A stretch of 64,000 nucleotides of DNA from Acidimicrobiales bacterium (GCA_025463925.1 JAODBK010000073.1:23157-87156), one strand, 5' to 3'. Positions 43,027 to 55,171 are shown, counted from the first letter of the stretch. Notes: a model not told the origin generated them from the sequence alone. Translations and numbers: made by a program.

Positions 43027-43340
43027 CGCAGGTACTCCTCCAGGTGGAGGAAGAACTGCGAGCGGACCACCACGTCGCACCCGGCCTCGCGGAAGGCGGC
43101 GATGGTGTCGACGTCGGTGTGCCGGGCGAAGGCCACCGTGCGGGCGCCGATGCCGCGGACCGCGTCGAGCACGCCGGGCCGGCCGGCGTCCACCACGACG
43201 ATGTCGGCCTCGGGCGCGGCATCCGCCAAATCCGCCGGCCCGGCGACGAAGCGGGCGCCGGGCGCGGCCGCCGCGACCTTCGACCGGTCCATGAGGTCGG
43301 GGACGTAGGCGACGACGCGGGGCGTTGCGCGTTCCGGCAT
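43023..43340 (-). CDS. Response-regulator-like (receiver-fold) protein lacking the phospho-acceptor context
   Basis: This 105-residue protein reads as a minimal alpha/beta receiver-like fold: VVAYVPDLMDRSKVAAAA, APEADIVVVDAGRPGVLDAVRG, RTVAFARHTDVDTIAAFREAGCDVVV and a final helix. The VVVDAGRPG strand end is where CheY-like domains carry the phosphorylated Asp, but the acidic pocket of strand 1 (usually DD) is missing. A regulatory role without phosphorylation is possible. The ATG at 43340 follows minus-strand TATCGT (43348-43353) by seven bases. It has no output domain and no kinase neighbour. Confidence 0.7.
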   Translation of the reverse strand: MPERATPRVVAYVPDLMDRSKVAAAAPGARFVAGPADLADAAPEADIVVVDAGRPGVLDAVRGIGARTVAFARHTDVDTIAAFREAGCDVVVRSQFFLHLEEYLR

Positions 43341-43366
43341 CCCCGTGACGATACGAGCCTCCGCGA

Positions 43367-44005
43367 TCAGCGGCTGACGGTGTTGGCGACGCCGATCATC
43401 TCGGGCGGCACGTGGTCGAAGGTGCAGCTGAGGACCACCCGGTCGCCGGTGACGGTCGCGCTGAGCTGGCAGGGCACCAGCGGGATCGTCGGCATCGGCA
43501 CCCGCAGCGACGCCACTCCGCCGAGGTCGACGACGATCGCGCCGGCGCGAAACGCCACCGTCGCCGGCAGCGTCTGGCCGCGGTAGACCGCAGTCACGCC
43601 GGTGCGGCTGAGCTGGACCGGGACGTGGAGCGCGGACGAGATCGCCGTCCCGGTGACGGTGACCTTCACGTCGCCATGGCCGATGCTGGTGAGCACGACC
43701 CGCCGGTGCGCGAGCAACTGGTCGCGATCGATGTTGACGTCGTGGGCGTCGACGACGATCGTCTCGACGTCCAGCCCGCCGGCGACGCGGACCCCGACCG
43801 CGGCCAGCCGCACCTCGGCGACCTTGCCGGCGACGAGCAACCGCGGGATGAACGGGAACGAGCTGATGGCGGCGTCGACCCGGTGCGCCTCGGGCACCCG
43901 GCCGCGCACACGGTCGGCGAGCTCGTGCTGGGCGACGCGGCGCGCCGCGACGTCGGCGATGAGGAGCACGCCGACGAGGATCGCCAGCGCGACGAGCTTC
44001 TTCAG
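43367..44005 (-). CDS. DUF2993/LmeA-like membrane-anchored protein, probable CTG start
   Basis: This is a membrane-anchored extracytoplasmic protein of the DUF2993 family. LLIADVAARRVAQHELADRV follows the single transmembrane helix, and the family pattern ISSFPFIPRLLVAGKVAEVRL and VVDAHDVNIDRDQLLAHRRV is clear. The first standard start is GTG at 43969, which would cut the helix in half. A CTG at 44003-44005 overlaps the upstream stop as CTGA and gives LKKLVALAILVGVLLIADV, an intact anchor with two N-terminal Lys. The longer form (212 residues) is therefore preferred. In mycobacteria a DUF2993 protein (LmeA) is a lipomannan-pathway mannosyl factor; the role here is unknown. It is last in the alaX-larE-NIL operon. 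Confidence 0.75.
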   Translation of the reverse strand: MKKLVALAILVGVLLIADVAARRVAQHELADRVRGRVPEAHRVDAAISSFPFIPRLLVAGKVAEVRLAAVGVRVAGGLDVETIVVDAHDVNIDRDQLLAHRRVVLTSIGHGDVKVTVTGTAISSALHVPVQLSRTGVTAVYRGQTLPATVAFRAGAIVVDLGGVASLRVPMPTIPLVPCQLSATVTGDRVVLSCTFDHVPPEMIGVANTVSR

Positions 44006-44241
44006 GATTCGACGATGTCGCCGAGGCGGTCCACCTGGACGCCGGCGCCCTCGAGCCAGCCGATCGCCTTCTCCACCGACTCGTCTTCACCACCCAGCTC
44101 GCACACGACCCAGCCGACCTTCTCGTCGATGTTGGCCCGGCGGATGTTGGGCAGCACGTCGAACTCACGCACCAGCCGGCCGAGCAACGGCTGCTTGATG
44201 AGGTGCTCCGGGAACGTCAGCTTCACTCGGACGTTGATCAC
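44002..44241 (-). CDS. NIL-domain protein
   Basis: This is a 79-residue stand-alone NIL domain: VRVKLTFPEHLIKQPLLGRL, then FDVLPNIRRANIDEKVGWVV and CELGGEDESVEKAIGWLEGAGV. NIL is a ferredoxin-like ligand-binding domain known from the C-terminus of methionine ABC ATPases and from sulfur/Fe-S-linked proteins. It may sense or carry a sulfur compound for the LarE enzyme encoded just before it. The GTG start overlaps the larE stop (GTGA), giving direct translational coupling. The residue after the coupling point matches the start of the domain, so the start is secure. Confidence 0.85.
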   Translation of the reverse strand: MINVRVKLTFPEHLIKQPLLGRLVREFDVLPNIRRANIDEKVGWVVCELGGEDESVEKAIGWLEGAGVQVDRLGDIVES

Positions 44242-45050
44242 GTGTGCTCCAGTCGGGTCAATGCGGCGTTCAAGTTGCCCGACCGGAAGCCTTCCAGGTC
44301 GAGCGTCACCCAGCGGTACCCCGCGGTCCGGACCGCGTCGACCACTTCGGCCCGCCGGGCAACGGCAATGGCGAGATCGTCGGGATCGAGCTCGATGCGG
44401 GCCACGTCGCCGTAGTGGCGCACCCGGAGCTGGCCGAAGCCGAGCGACCGGAGCGCGGCCTCCGCCCGGGCGACGCGGTCGAGTACGCCGATCGTCACCG
44501 GCGTGCCGTACGGGACCCGCGAGGCCAGGCAGGCGGCCGCCGGCTTGTCCCACGTGCGCAGGCCGAGCCGCCGCGACGCGGCCCGCACGTCGGCCTTCGT
44601 GAACCCGGCGGCCACGAGCGGGAACACCGCGCCCAGCGCGGCGGCCGCGGCCTGGCCGGGCCGGTGGTCGCCCAGGTCGTCGACGTTGACGCCGAGGACG
44701 ACCGTGGCCCGCTCGGTGGCCGCCGACGTGATCGGCACCAGTGCGTCCATCAATGCCGACTTGCAGTGCGCGCACCGATCGCCGGCATTGGCGACGTACT
44801 CCGGTCGGTCGAGCTCGTCGGTCTCGACCGTCGACCAGCACAAGGCCCATTCGCGCGCGAGCGCCGCGCAGTCGTCCAGCTCGGCCGGCGCCAGCGACGG
44901 CGACACCGCGGTGACGGCGCGCGCCCCGCCGGGCCCGAGGGTGTCGTGCGCGACCCACGCGAGGAGCGCCGAGTCGGCGCCGCCGCTGAACGCCACGACG
45001 ACGGGAGCCAGCTCCACCAGGTGCGACCGCAGCGCCACCAGGTCACCCAT
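44238..45050 (-). CDS. larE: ATP-dependent sacrificial sulfur transferase LarE
   Basis: LarE is a PP-loop enzyme that transfers sulfur from its own Cys to the pyridinium dicarboxylate precursor of the nickel-pincer cofactor. The 270-residue protein has the PP-loop VVAFSGGADSALL (about residues 18-30), a paired NAGDRCAHCKSAL, GVNVDDLGDHRPG and the Cys-containing PAAACLASRVPYG that aligns with the sacrificial Cys of Lactobacillus LarE. No larB, larC or larA is in the window, so this LarE may feed a different sulfur acceptor. The ATG at 45050 overlaps the alaX stop by eight bases. Confidence 0.9.
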   Translation of the reverse strand: MGDLVALRSHLVELAPVVVAFSGGADSALLAWVAHDTLGPGGARAVTAVSPSLAPAELDDCAALAREWALCWSTVETDELDRPEYVANAGDRCAHCKSALMDALVPITSAATERATVVLGVNVDDLGDHRPGQAAAAALGAVFPLVAAGFTKADVRAASRRLGLRTWDKPAAACLASRVPYGTPVTIGVLDRVARAEAALRSLGFGQLRVRHYGDVARIELDPDDLAIAVARRAEVVDAVRTAGYRWVTLDLEGFRSGNLNAALTRLEHT

Positions 45051-45744
45051 CGAGCACCTCGATGCGGATGCGCTTGTTGCCCTTGCCCTTCGACTCCGTC
45101 TTCACGACCTTGATGCGCCCGACCTCGTCGGTGGTGCGCACGTGGGTGCCGCCGTCGGCCTGCTTGTCCAGGCCGACGATGTCGACCACCCGGATCTCCT
45201 TCACCGAGTCCGGGATCAAGCTCACCTTGGTGCGGATGAGGTCGGCGTCCTCCAGCGCGGTGTCGCGAGGCAGGAACGCCACCCGGATCTCGCGGCCGGC
45301 GGCCAGCTCGTCGTTGACGCGCGCCTCGACCGTCGCGCCGAAGCCCCCCGGCAGCGGGTCGAACTCGAAGTCCATGCGAGCCGCCAACGGCTCCATGTTC
45401 CCGCCGGTCACCGCGGTGCCCCACTCGTTCCAGATGACGCCGCACAGGACGTGCAGCGCGGTGTGGGTGCGCATCAGCGCGTGGCGCCGTTGCCAGTCCA
45501 CCTGGCCGACGACCTCCTCCTCCACGCCGGGCGCGTCACCGTCGAGCTCGTGCCAGACGAGGTCGCCCTCTTTGCGGACGTCGAGGACCGGCCGCCCGCC
45601 GAGGGTGCCGGTGTCATGGGGCTGGCCACCGCCCGTTGGGTAGAACGCCGTCCGGTCGAGCGCGAGCGCGCCGTCCCTGCGGTCGACGACGCGGGCGGTG
45701 AACGAACGCAGGTACGCGTCCCGCAGGTAGAGCAGCTCGGTCAT
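45043..45744 (-). CDS. AlaX-type trans-editing alanyl-tRNA deacylase
   Basis: This 233-residue AlaX-M-like protein removes wrongly attached Ser or Gly from tRNA-Ala. The N-terminal domain has LDRTAFYPTGGGQPHDTG, the conserved FYPxGGGQ loop. The editing core contains RTHTALHVLCG (HxxxH zinc site) and DGGTHVRTTDEVG. The usual second Cys before GGTHV is replaced by Asp/Ala here (QADGGTHV), so zinc binding may use fewer ligands. The ATG at 45744 has no obvious ribosome-binding site. It heads the alaX-larE-NIL-DUF2993 operon. The combination of tRNA proofreading and sulfur insertion in one operon has no clear explanation. Confidence 0.88.
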   Translation of the reverse strand: MTELLYLRDAYLRSFTARVVDRRDGALALDRTAFYPTGGGQPHDTGTLGGRPVLDVRKEGDLVWHELDGDAPGVEEEVVGQVDWQRRHALMRTHTALHVLCGVIWNEWGTAVTGGNMEPLAARMDFEFDPLPGGFGATVEARVNDELAAGREIRVAFLPRDTALEDADLIRTKVSLIPDSVKEIRVVDIVGLDKQADGGTHVRTTDEVGRIKVVKTESKGKGNKRIRIEVLDG

Positions 45745-45854
45745 GCCGGCACAGTCTGGCTCGTCGGTGCGCGGAGGGTGACGTCGGAACGCCCGCGGCA
45801 GCCCGCCGCGTGCCTATGCTGCGCGCCACCGTCCACCAACTACAGGGGGCAGCG

Positions 45855-47045
45855 ATGCTTCAACCACGCCGGCGAGCGACGACGCTCGTCGCGGTACTCG
45901 CCTTGGCCGCGCTCGTCATGGCCGCATGCAGCAGCAGCAAAAAGACGTCGACCAGCGCCGGAGGTGGCAAGACGACGTATGCGTTGGCGTACGTCGGGCC
46001 GCTGACCGGCCCCAACGCCAGCCTGGGCATCAACCCGCGCAACGGCGCACAGATCGCGATCGATCAAGCCAATGCGGCCGGCGGGAACATCACCTTCGAT
46101 CTCAAGTCCTTCGACACCCAGGGCGATCCCGCCCAGGCGCCGACGGTGAAGGACAAGTACATCAACGACCAGTCGATCCTGGGCGTGGTCGGCCCCACGT
46201 TCTCCGGCGAGACCAAGGCCGTCCTGCCGGCGTACGAAGCCGCGAGTCTCGTGATGATCAGCCCGTCGGCGACGAACGTGGCCCTCCCGACCGTCGTGCC
46301 CGGCGGCAAGTCGTTCCACCGGATCATTCCGGACGACGACGTCCAGGGCGCGGGCGTGGCCAAGTACGTGACCACGAAGCTGGCCGCCAAGAACATCTTC
46401 TACATCAACGACAACAGCGACTACGGCAAGGGCCTGGCCGACGGCACCCAGAAGATCCTCGAGGCCGCCGGCACCAAGACCTCCGGCACCGACGCAGTCG
46501 ACCCGAAGTCCCAGGACTTCTCGGCCGCGGTCAACAAGGTCAAGGCCGCCAACCCGAAGCCTGACGTCGTCTTCTACGGCGGCTACTACGCCGAGGCTGG
46601 TCGCCTCGCCAAGCAGCTCACCGACGGCGGGGTGAAGAGCATCTTCATGAGCGGCGACGGCTCGCTGGACCAGGGCCTGATCGACGCCGCCGGCGCCAAC
46701 GGTGCCGAGGGCGCACAGATCACCTGCGCCTGCAAGCTCGCCCGGTCCACGGACTCGGGTGCCCTTGGCGCGTTCGCGACGGCCTTCAAGGCCAAGTTCA
46801 GCAAGGAGCCCGGCACGTACTCGACCGAAGGGTTCGACGCCGCCAACATGTTGATCGCGGGCATCAAGGCGGGCAACACGACCCGCTCCAAGCTGCGCGA
46901 TTACGTCAACGGCATCGGCACCTACAAGGGCGCCGGGAAGGACATCGCGTTCGAGACCAACGGGAACGTGAAGTCCGGCGCGGTGTTCGTCTACGCGGTG
47001 AAGAGCGCCAAGCTCACCCTGGTCGGCGACGCCACAACCCTCTAG
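45855..47045 (+). CDS. livJ: Branched-chain amino-acid-type ABC transporter substrate-binding lipoprotein
   Basis: This is a 396-residue periplasmic-type binding protein (LivJ/LivK, PBP type I). The N-terminus RRATTLVAVLALAALVMAAC has a lipobox ending in Cys, followed by SSSKKTSTSAGGG. YVGPLTGPNASLGINPRNGAQIAIDQAN and YINDNSDYGKGLADGTQKIL are typical of the family. It delivers Leu/Ile/Val or a related ligand to the permease. GGGGG six bases before the ATG at 45855 is the ribosome-binding site. A TATGCT at 45815-45820 is a good -10, giving a leader of about 30 bases, unlike its leaderless neighbours. A 13-bp stem follows the stop. Confidence 0.93.
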   Translation: MLQPRRRATTLVAVLALAALVMAACSSSKKTSTSAGGGKTTYALAYVGPLTGPNASLGINPRNGAQIAIDQANAAGGNITFDLKSFDTQGDPAQAPTVKDKYINDQSILGVVGPTFSGETKAVLPAYEAASLVMISPSATNVALPTVVPGGKSFHRIIPDDDVQGAGVAKYVTTKLAAKNIFYINDNSDYGKGLADGTQKILEAAGTKTSGTDAVDPKSQDFSAAVNKVKAANPKPDVVFYGGYYAEAGRLAKQLTDGGVKSIFMSGDGSLDQGLIDAAGANGAEGAQITCACKLARSTDSGALGAFATAFKAKFSKEPGTYSTEGFDAANMLIAGIKAGNTTRSKLRDYVNGIGTYKGAGKDIAFETNGNVKSGAVFVYAVKSAKLTLVGDATTL

Positions 47046-47067
47046 GCACGCACATGTCATGACACAC

Positions 47068-47099
47068 GGGAGGGCGCCCCAGCAACGGGGCGCCCTCCC
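47068..47099 (+). terminator. 13-bp GC stem-loop between the binding-protein and livH genes
   Basis: GGGAGGGCGCCCC (47068-47080) and its perfect reverse complement (47087-47099) flank a six-base loop AGCAAC. No T-run follows; the next bases are the livH ribosome-binding region. It probably acts as a partial terminator or 3' stabiliser that raises binding-protein levels above the permease subunits. Confidence 0.7.
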
Positions 47100-47118
47100 T
47101 GTACCCAAGGAGCGAGCG

Positions 47119-48072
47119 ATCGACTTCTGCGTCAACTGCCTGCGTCATCAGTTCTGGCCGTCCACCTTCGACGGGCTGACGGTCGGCGCGATCTACGCGC
47201 TCATCGCGCTCGGGTACACGCTCGTCTACGGCGTGCTGCGCCTGATCAACTTCGCCCACTCCGAGATCTTCATGGTGGGTGTGTTCGCCAGCCTGTTCAC
47301 CATGCACGGCCTCGGCGCCAAGATCGGCCAGGACCCGCGCACGGGCATCGGGTTGATCGCGTTCCTGCTCGCCGTGATGCTCGTGGCCATGGTCGTGTCG
47401 GGATTCACGGCCATGGCGATGGAGCGCATCGCCTACCGCCCACTCCGCCGGCGCGGCGCGCCGCGACTCGCCGCCCTGATCACCGCGATCGGCATGTCGT
47501 TGTTCTTGCAGGAGGTCTTCGCGGCCCGCTACGGCCGCGACCAGCTCGGCTTCCCGCGGGTGATGAAGAAGAGCCACCTCTTCAAGTTCCAGGGTGCCGA
47601 CATCCGCATCGACAAGGTCGTCGTCATCGTCGCCGCGCTCGTCCTGATGATTGCCCTGGAGCGCTTCGTGGCCCGGTCCCGGCTCGGCCGCGGCATCCGG
47701 GCCACGGCCCAGAACGCGGAGACGGCGCAGCTGATGGGCGTGAACGTCGACCGCGTGGTGCTCCTCACGTTCCTGCTCGGCGGCATCCTCGCCGGCGCCG
47801 CCGGCACCCTCTACGGACTCTTCTACGAGAGCGCCCAGTACAACATCGGCTTCCTCCCGGGCATCAAGGCGTTCACCGCGGCGGTGCTCGGCGGCATCGG
47901 CAACGTCCGCGGCGCGCTGCTCGGCGGCATCCTGCTGGGGCTCCTCGAGAACTGGGGGTCGACCGTGCTCGGCGGCCAGTGGAAGGACGTGTTCGCGTTC
48001 ACGGTGCTGGTGCTCGTGCTGATGTTCCGGCCGACCGGCCTCCTCGGCGAAAGCGCTCGGGAGCGGGCATGA
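47119..48072 (+). CDS. livH: LivH-type ABC permease with an apparent ATC start codon
   Basis: LivH is one of the two membrane subunits of the branched-chain amino-acid importer. The 317-residue protein has about eight transmembrane spans, with STFDGLTVGAIYALIALGYTLVYGVLRLINFAHSEIFMVG, here cited as GAIYALIALGYTLVYGV and NFAHSEIFM, and the conserved ERIAYRPLRRRGAPRLAALI loop. The first ATG in frame (47059) lies upstream of the 13-bp hairpin and would place the stem inside the coding region. A textbook AAGGAG (47107-47112) is six bases before ATC at 47119-47121, which gives IDFCVNCLRHQFW, a normal LivH start. The 3' end overlaps the livMG ATG. Confidence 0.88.
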   Translation: MDFCVNCLRHQFWPSTFDGLTVGAIYALIALGYTLVYGVLRLINFAHSEIFMVGVFASLFTMHGLGAKIGQDPRTGIGLIAFLLAVMLVAMVVSGFTAMAMERIAYRPLRRRGAPRLAALITAIGMSLFLQEVFAARYGRDQLGFPRVMKKSHLFKFQGADIRIDKVVVIVAALVLMIALERFVARSRLGRGIRATAQNAETAQLMGVNVDRVVLLTFLLGGILAGAAGTLYGLFYESAQYNIGFLPGIKAFTAAVLGGIGNVRGALLGGILLGLLENWGSTVLGGQWKDVFAFTVLVLVLMFRPTGLLGESARERA

Positions 48073-50058
48073 ACCTTCGCGAGCGCCTTCGCCTCCCGAG
48101 GATCCCGCGCGTCCAACTCATCGAGCCGGTCTCGCGATGGTACGGCCGGCAGCCGAAGTGGCTGCGGGGTGCCGCGCTCGTGGCCGCGCTGGCGTTCGCA
48201 GCGCTGTTCCCGACGACACTCTCGATCTACTGGCAGAGCGTCCTGTTCTCGCCGGTCGGGCTCTACATCCTGCTCGCCCTCGGCCTGAACATCGTCGTCG
48301 GGCAGGCCGGACTGCTCGACCTCGGCTACGTCGCCTTCTACGCGGTTGGCGCGTACACCACGGCCAAGCTCACGACGACCTACGGGTGGAATCCATGGGT
48401 CGTCGTCCCCGTCGCCATCGCCGTCGCGATGCTGGCCGGCGTGCTCCTGGGCGCGCCCACATTGCGCCTCCGCGGCGACTACCTCGCCATCGTCACCCTC
48501 GGCTTCGGCGAGATCGTGCGGATCATCGCCCAGAACACGAAGGCGCTCGGCGCGTCGGCCGGCATCGCCCGCATTCCTCACCCGTCGAGCGTCGGCGGCA
48601 CCCACTTCGGCGAGCAGCCGCTGCCGTACTACGAGGTGACGCTCGTCGCGATCGTGCTGGCCATCATCCTCGCGGTGCGGCTGAACAAGTCACGCGTCGG
48701 CCGGTCTTGGGTGTCGATCCGCGAGGACGAGGACGCGGCCGAGGCGATGGGCGTGCACACCTTCAAGATGAAGCTGTGGGCCTTCGCCATCGGCGCCAGC
48801 ACGGCCGGCCTCGGCGGCTGGATCTACGCCAGCAAGGTGGGCTTCATCGCGCCCGACAACTTCCAGCTGTTCCTCTCGATCTTCATCCTCTCGGCCGTCG
48901 TGCTCGGCGGCATGGGCTCGTTGCCCGGCGTGATCGCCGGCGGGTTCGCCATCGGCTTCCTGCCCGAGTATCTGCGCAACGCCGCCGCCGGCAAGACGCT
49001 CACGCGATGGCTGAACACGATCCTCGGCGGGCACGCCGTGGACTTCACCGAGTACCGCATCCTGCTGTTCGGGCTCGCCCTCGTGCTGATGCCGATCTTC
49101 CGCCCGCAAGGCCTGGTGCCCAGCCGGCGACGGGCGGCCGAGCTGGCCGAGGCCGGCCACGGCGGGGAGCTGGGTGGGGTGACGGCCGAGACCGAGCACG
49201 TCGAAGCCGCCGCCGTGCAGGTGACGCCCGCCGCACCCGACGCCGACCTCGAGGCAGCCGCCCAGCTCGTCGGCCAGGAGCCGCGCGCCGCCACGGGCGA
49301 CATCGTGCTCGAGGTCGCGGCGCTCGGCATGCAGTTCGGCGGCGTCACCGCGCTGAACGATGTGACGCTGGCGATCCGGGAGCAGGAGATCTTCGGTCTC
49401 ATCGGCCCGAACGGAGCCGGGAAGACCACGCTGTTCAACTGTGTCACCGGCGTCTTCCACCCCACGTCCGGCGACATCCGCCTCGGCGACAAATCGATCG
49501 TCGGGCTGGCGCCTCACCGCATCACCGAGGCCGGCATCGCCCGCACGTTCCAGAACATCCGGCTGTTCCCGAACATGACGGCGCGGGAAAACGTGATCGT
49601 CGGCACCGACGCCCGGCACCACACCAGCGTTCCGGGCGCCGTCGTGGGCGCCCCCCGTCACCGCCGCGAGGAGAAGGAGGGGCTCGAGCGTTCGCATGCG
49701 CTGCTCGAGTTCGTCGGCATCGGGTCGCGCGCCGACCAGGTCGCGCGCAACCTGCCGTACGGCGACCAGCGGCGCCTGGAGATCGCGCGGGCGATGGCCA
49801 CCGGTCCGAAGGTGCTCCTGCTCGACGAGCCGGCCGCGGGGATGAACCCGTCGGAGAAGCGCGCACTCATCGGACTCATCCAGCGGGTGCGGGAGCGCGG
49901 CATCACCGTCCTGCTCATCGAGCACGACATGGGGCTCGTGATGAACGTCTGCGACCGCGTCGCGGTGCTCGACTTCGGAGCGAAGATCGCCGAAGGCCTG
50001 CCGGCGGAGATCCAGAGCAACCCGCGCGTGATCGAGGCCTACCTGGGCGCGCCGGCCG

Positions 50059-50066
<8 letters not shown>
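48069..50066 (+). CDS. LivM-LivG fusion: ABC permease joined to its ATPase
   Basis: This 665-residue protein combines the second permease subunit with its ATPase. The first 390 residues are LivM: YILLALGLNIVVGQAGLLDLGYVAFYAVGAYT (as NIVVGQAGLLDLGYVAFYAVG), GVLLGAPTLRLRGDYLAIVTLGFGEI and VVLGGMGSLPGVIAGG. A roughly 50-residue Ala/Glu-rich linker (GGVTAETEHVEAAAVQVTP) leads to LivG with Walker A GLIGPNGAGKTTLFN, signature LPYGDQRRLEIARAM and Walker B LLLDEPAAGMNP. The ATG at 48069 overlaps the livH stop. Separate livM and livG genes are the usual arrangement; the fusion fixes a 1:1 ratio. Confidence 0.95.
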
Positions 50067-50778
<712 letters not shown>

Positions 50779-50784
50779 TCCCGG

Positions 50785-51465
50785 CTACAGACCGACGCGG
50801 CGGAGCACCTCGTCGACGTCGTCGATGAGGCCGGTGATGAACGGGCCGAACTCGGCGTAGATCGCCGAGGCCTCGTCGAATCGCATCTCGTACACGACGG
50901 CTTTGAGGTCGGCCGGATCGGCGGCGAACAGGGTGACGCCCCACTCGTAGTCGTCCACGCCCGTCGAGCCCGTGATCAGCTGCAGGATGCGCCCGGCGTA
51001 CTCCCGGCCCTTCTTGCCGTGGCCGAGCATCAGCTCCTTGCGGCGGTCGTAGGGAAGCGAGAACCAGTTTGCGTCGCCCTCGCGCTTCTTGGACATCGGG
51101 TAGAAGCACAGCGCCCGTTTGCCCTCGGGCGGCAGCTGCGGGTGCAGGCGAGCTTCGAGCATCTCAGCAGGAAGGCCCTGGGCGTACTCCGAAACCTCAG
51201 TGATGGACACGTACGAGTCCGCGACCTCGAGGCCGGCCGCCCGGAGGTCGGCCTGCAGCTGCTGCAGCCGCCAGAGGTCGGGTCCCAACGCCAAGAACCC
51301 GACGTCCGCCTTGTGACCGAGCACCGCGAACGCGACGACCTGGTGATCATCGGCCTGCGCCGACTTCACCGCGGCGGCGATCGCCTCGCCGTCCGCGCCC
51401 GGACGGGTGCGGCAGAACAGATGGAGCACTCCCCATCCGACCGCGGGTGAGATCGGAGCCGGCAT
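50785..51465 (-). CDS. chdC: Coproheme decarboxylase ChdC (HemQ)
   Basis: ChdC performs the last step of coproporphyrin-dependent haem synthesis, oxidatively decarboxylating coproheme to haem b with H2O2. The 226-residue chlorite-dismutase-family protein has the catalytic Tyr/Lys segment CFYPMSKKREGDANWF, with Tyr before PM and Lys after Ser, and the axial His in LMLGHGKKGREYAG. The coexistence with hemE, hemH and hemY at 4482-7814 shows that this genome uses the coproporphyrin route, though chdC is 43 kb away. The ATG at 51465 follows minus-strand TAGCAT by six bases. That hexamer overlaps the -10 of the SpoIID-like gene. Confidence 0.95.
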   Translation of the reverse strand: MPAPISPAVGWGVLHLFCRTRPGADGEAIAAAVKSAQADDHQVVAFAVLGHKADVGFLALGPDLWRLQQLQADLRAAGLEVADSYVSITEVSEYAQGLPAEMLEARLHPQLPPEGKRALCFYPMSKKREGDANWFSLPYDRRKELMLGHGKKGREYAGRILQLITGSTGVDDYEWGVTLFAADPADLKAVVYEMRFDEASAIYAEFGPFITGLIDDVDEVLRRVGL

Positions 51466-51471
51466 GGCCGC

Positions 51472-51481
51472 ATGCTACGTT
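51472..51481. promoter_or_regulatory. Shared-TA bidirectional -10 element (ATGCTACGTT)
   Basis: On the minus strand TAGCAT (51472-51477) ends six bases before the chdC ATG. On the plus strand TACGTT (51476-51481) ends seven bases before the ATG of the SpoIID-like gene. The two hexamers share the central TA at 51476-51477, and the two start codons are only 23 bases apart. Confidence 0.72.
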
Positions 51482-51488
51482 CCCGCGC

Positions 51489-54821
<3,333 letters not shown>

Positions 54822-54852
54822 CAGCAAACCACCTTCGGCAAGACTCCGCAAC

Positions 54853-54879
54853 TGGCACTCCCACGAGGCGAGTGCCAGA
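54853..54879. promoter_or_regulatory. Second CIRCE-like inverted repeat
   Basis: CTGGCACTC (54853-54861), nine bases, GAGTGCCAG (54871-54879) keeps the CIRCE core GGCACTC/GAGTGCC and the nine-base spacing, differing from consensus only in the outer bases. Its centre is 58 bases from the first element. It also lies four bases beyond the CysO-like stop, so it could serve as a transcript-end stem instead. Confidence 0.65.
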
Positions 54880-54882
54880 ACG

Positions 54883-55155
54883 TCAGCCGCCGGCGACCGC
54901 CGGCACGATCGAGACCGTCTGGCCGTCGGCCACGGGCGTCTCGAGGCCCTGGAGGAAGCGCACGTCCTCGTCGGCGACGAACACGTTGACGAACCGGCGC
55001 AGCTTGCCGCCCTCGTCGAACAGCCGGTCGCGGAATCCCGGGTGGGCGGCGTCGAGCGCCTTGAGCGCCTCGGCCAGCGTCGACGCCTCGACCGTGACCT
55101 CGGCGGCGCCGCCGGCGAGCGGGCGCAACTGCGTCGGGATCCGGACCTTCACCAC
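54883..55155 (-). CDS. CysO-like ThiS/MoaD sulfur-carrier protein
   Basis: This is a 90-residue ubiquitin-fold sulfur carrier ending in VPAVAGG. The terminal GG is the site of thiocarboxylate formation. Sequence blocks such as VKVRIPTQLRPLAGG, GKLRRFVNVFVADEDVRF and TVSIVPAVAGG closely follow Mycobacterium tuberculosis CysO, which delivers sulfide to CysM. Here the partner gene upstream is a threonine synthase, not cysM. Start: GTG at 55155, with TAGATT (minus strand, 55162-55167) six bases upstream. A separate leaderless promoter inside the 16-base gap after thrC is therefore likely, in addition to read-through from the SAM riboswitch transcript. Confidence 0.88.
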   Translation of the reverse strand: MVKVRIPTQLRPLAGGAAEVTVEASTLAEALKALDAAHPGFRDRLFDEGGKLRRFVNVFVADEDVRFLQGLETPVADGQTVSIVPAVAGG

Positions 55156-55171
55156 GTGAGCAATCTACCGG

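Noticed and set aside
47059..47118. ATG at 47059 as start of livH
   Set aside because: It would place the 13-bp hairpin within the coding region and add a non-conserved N-terminus. The ATC with AAGGAG is a better start.
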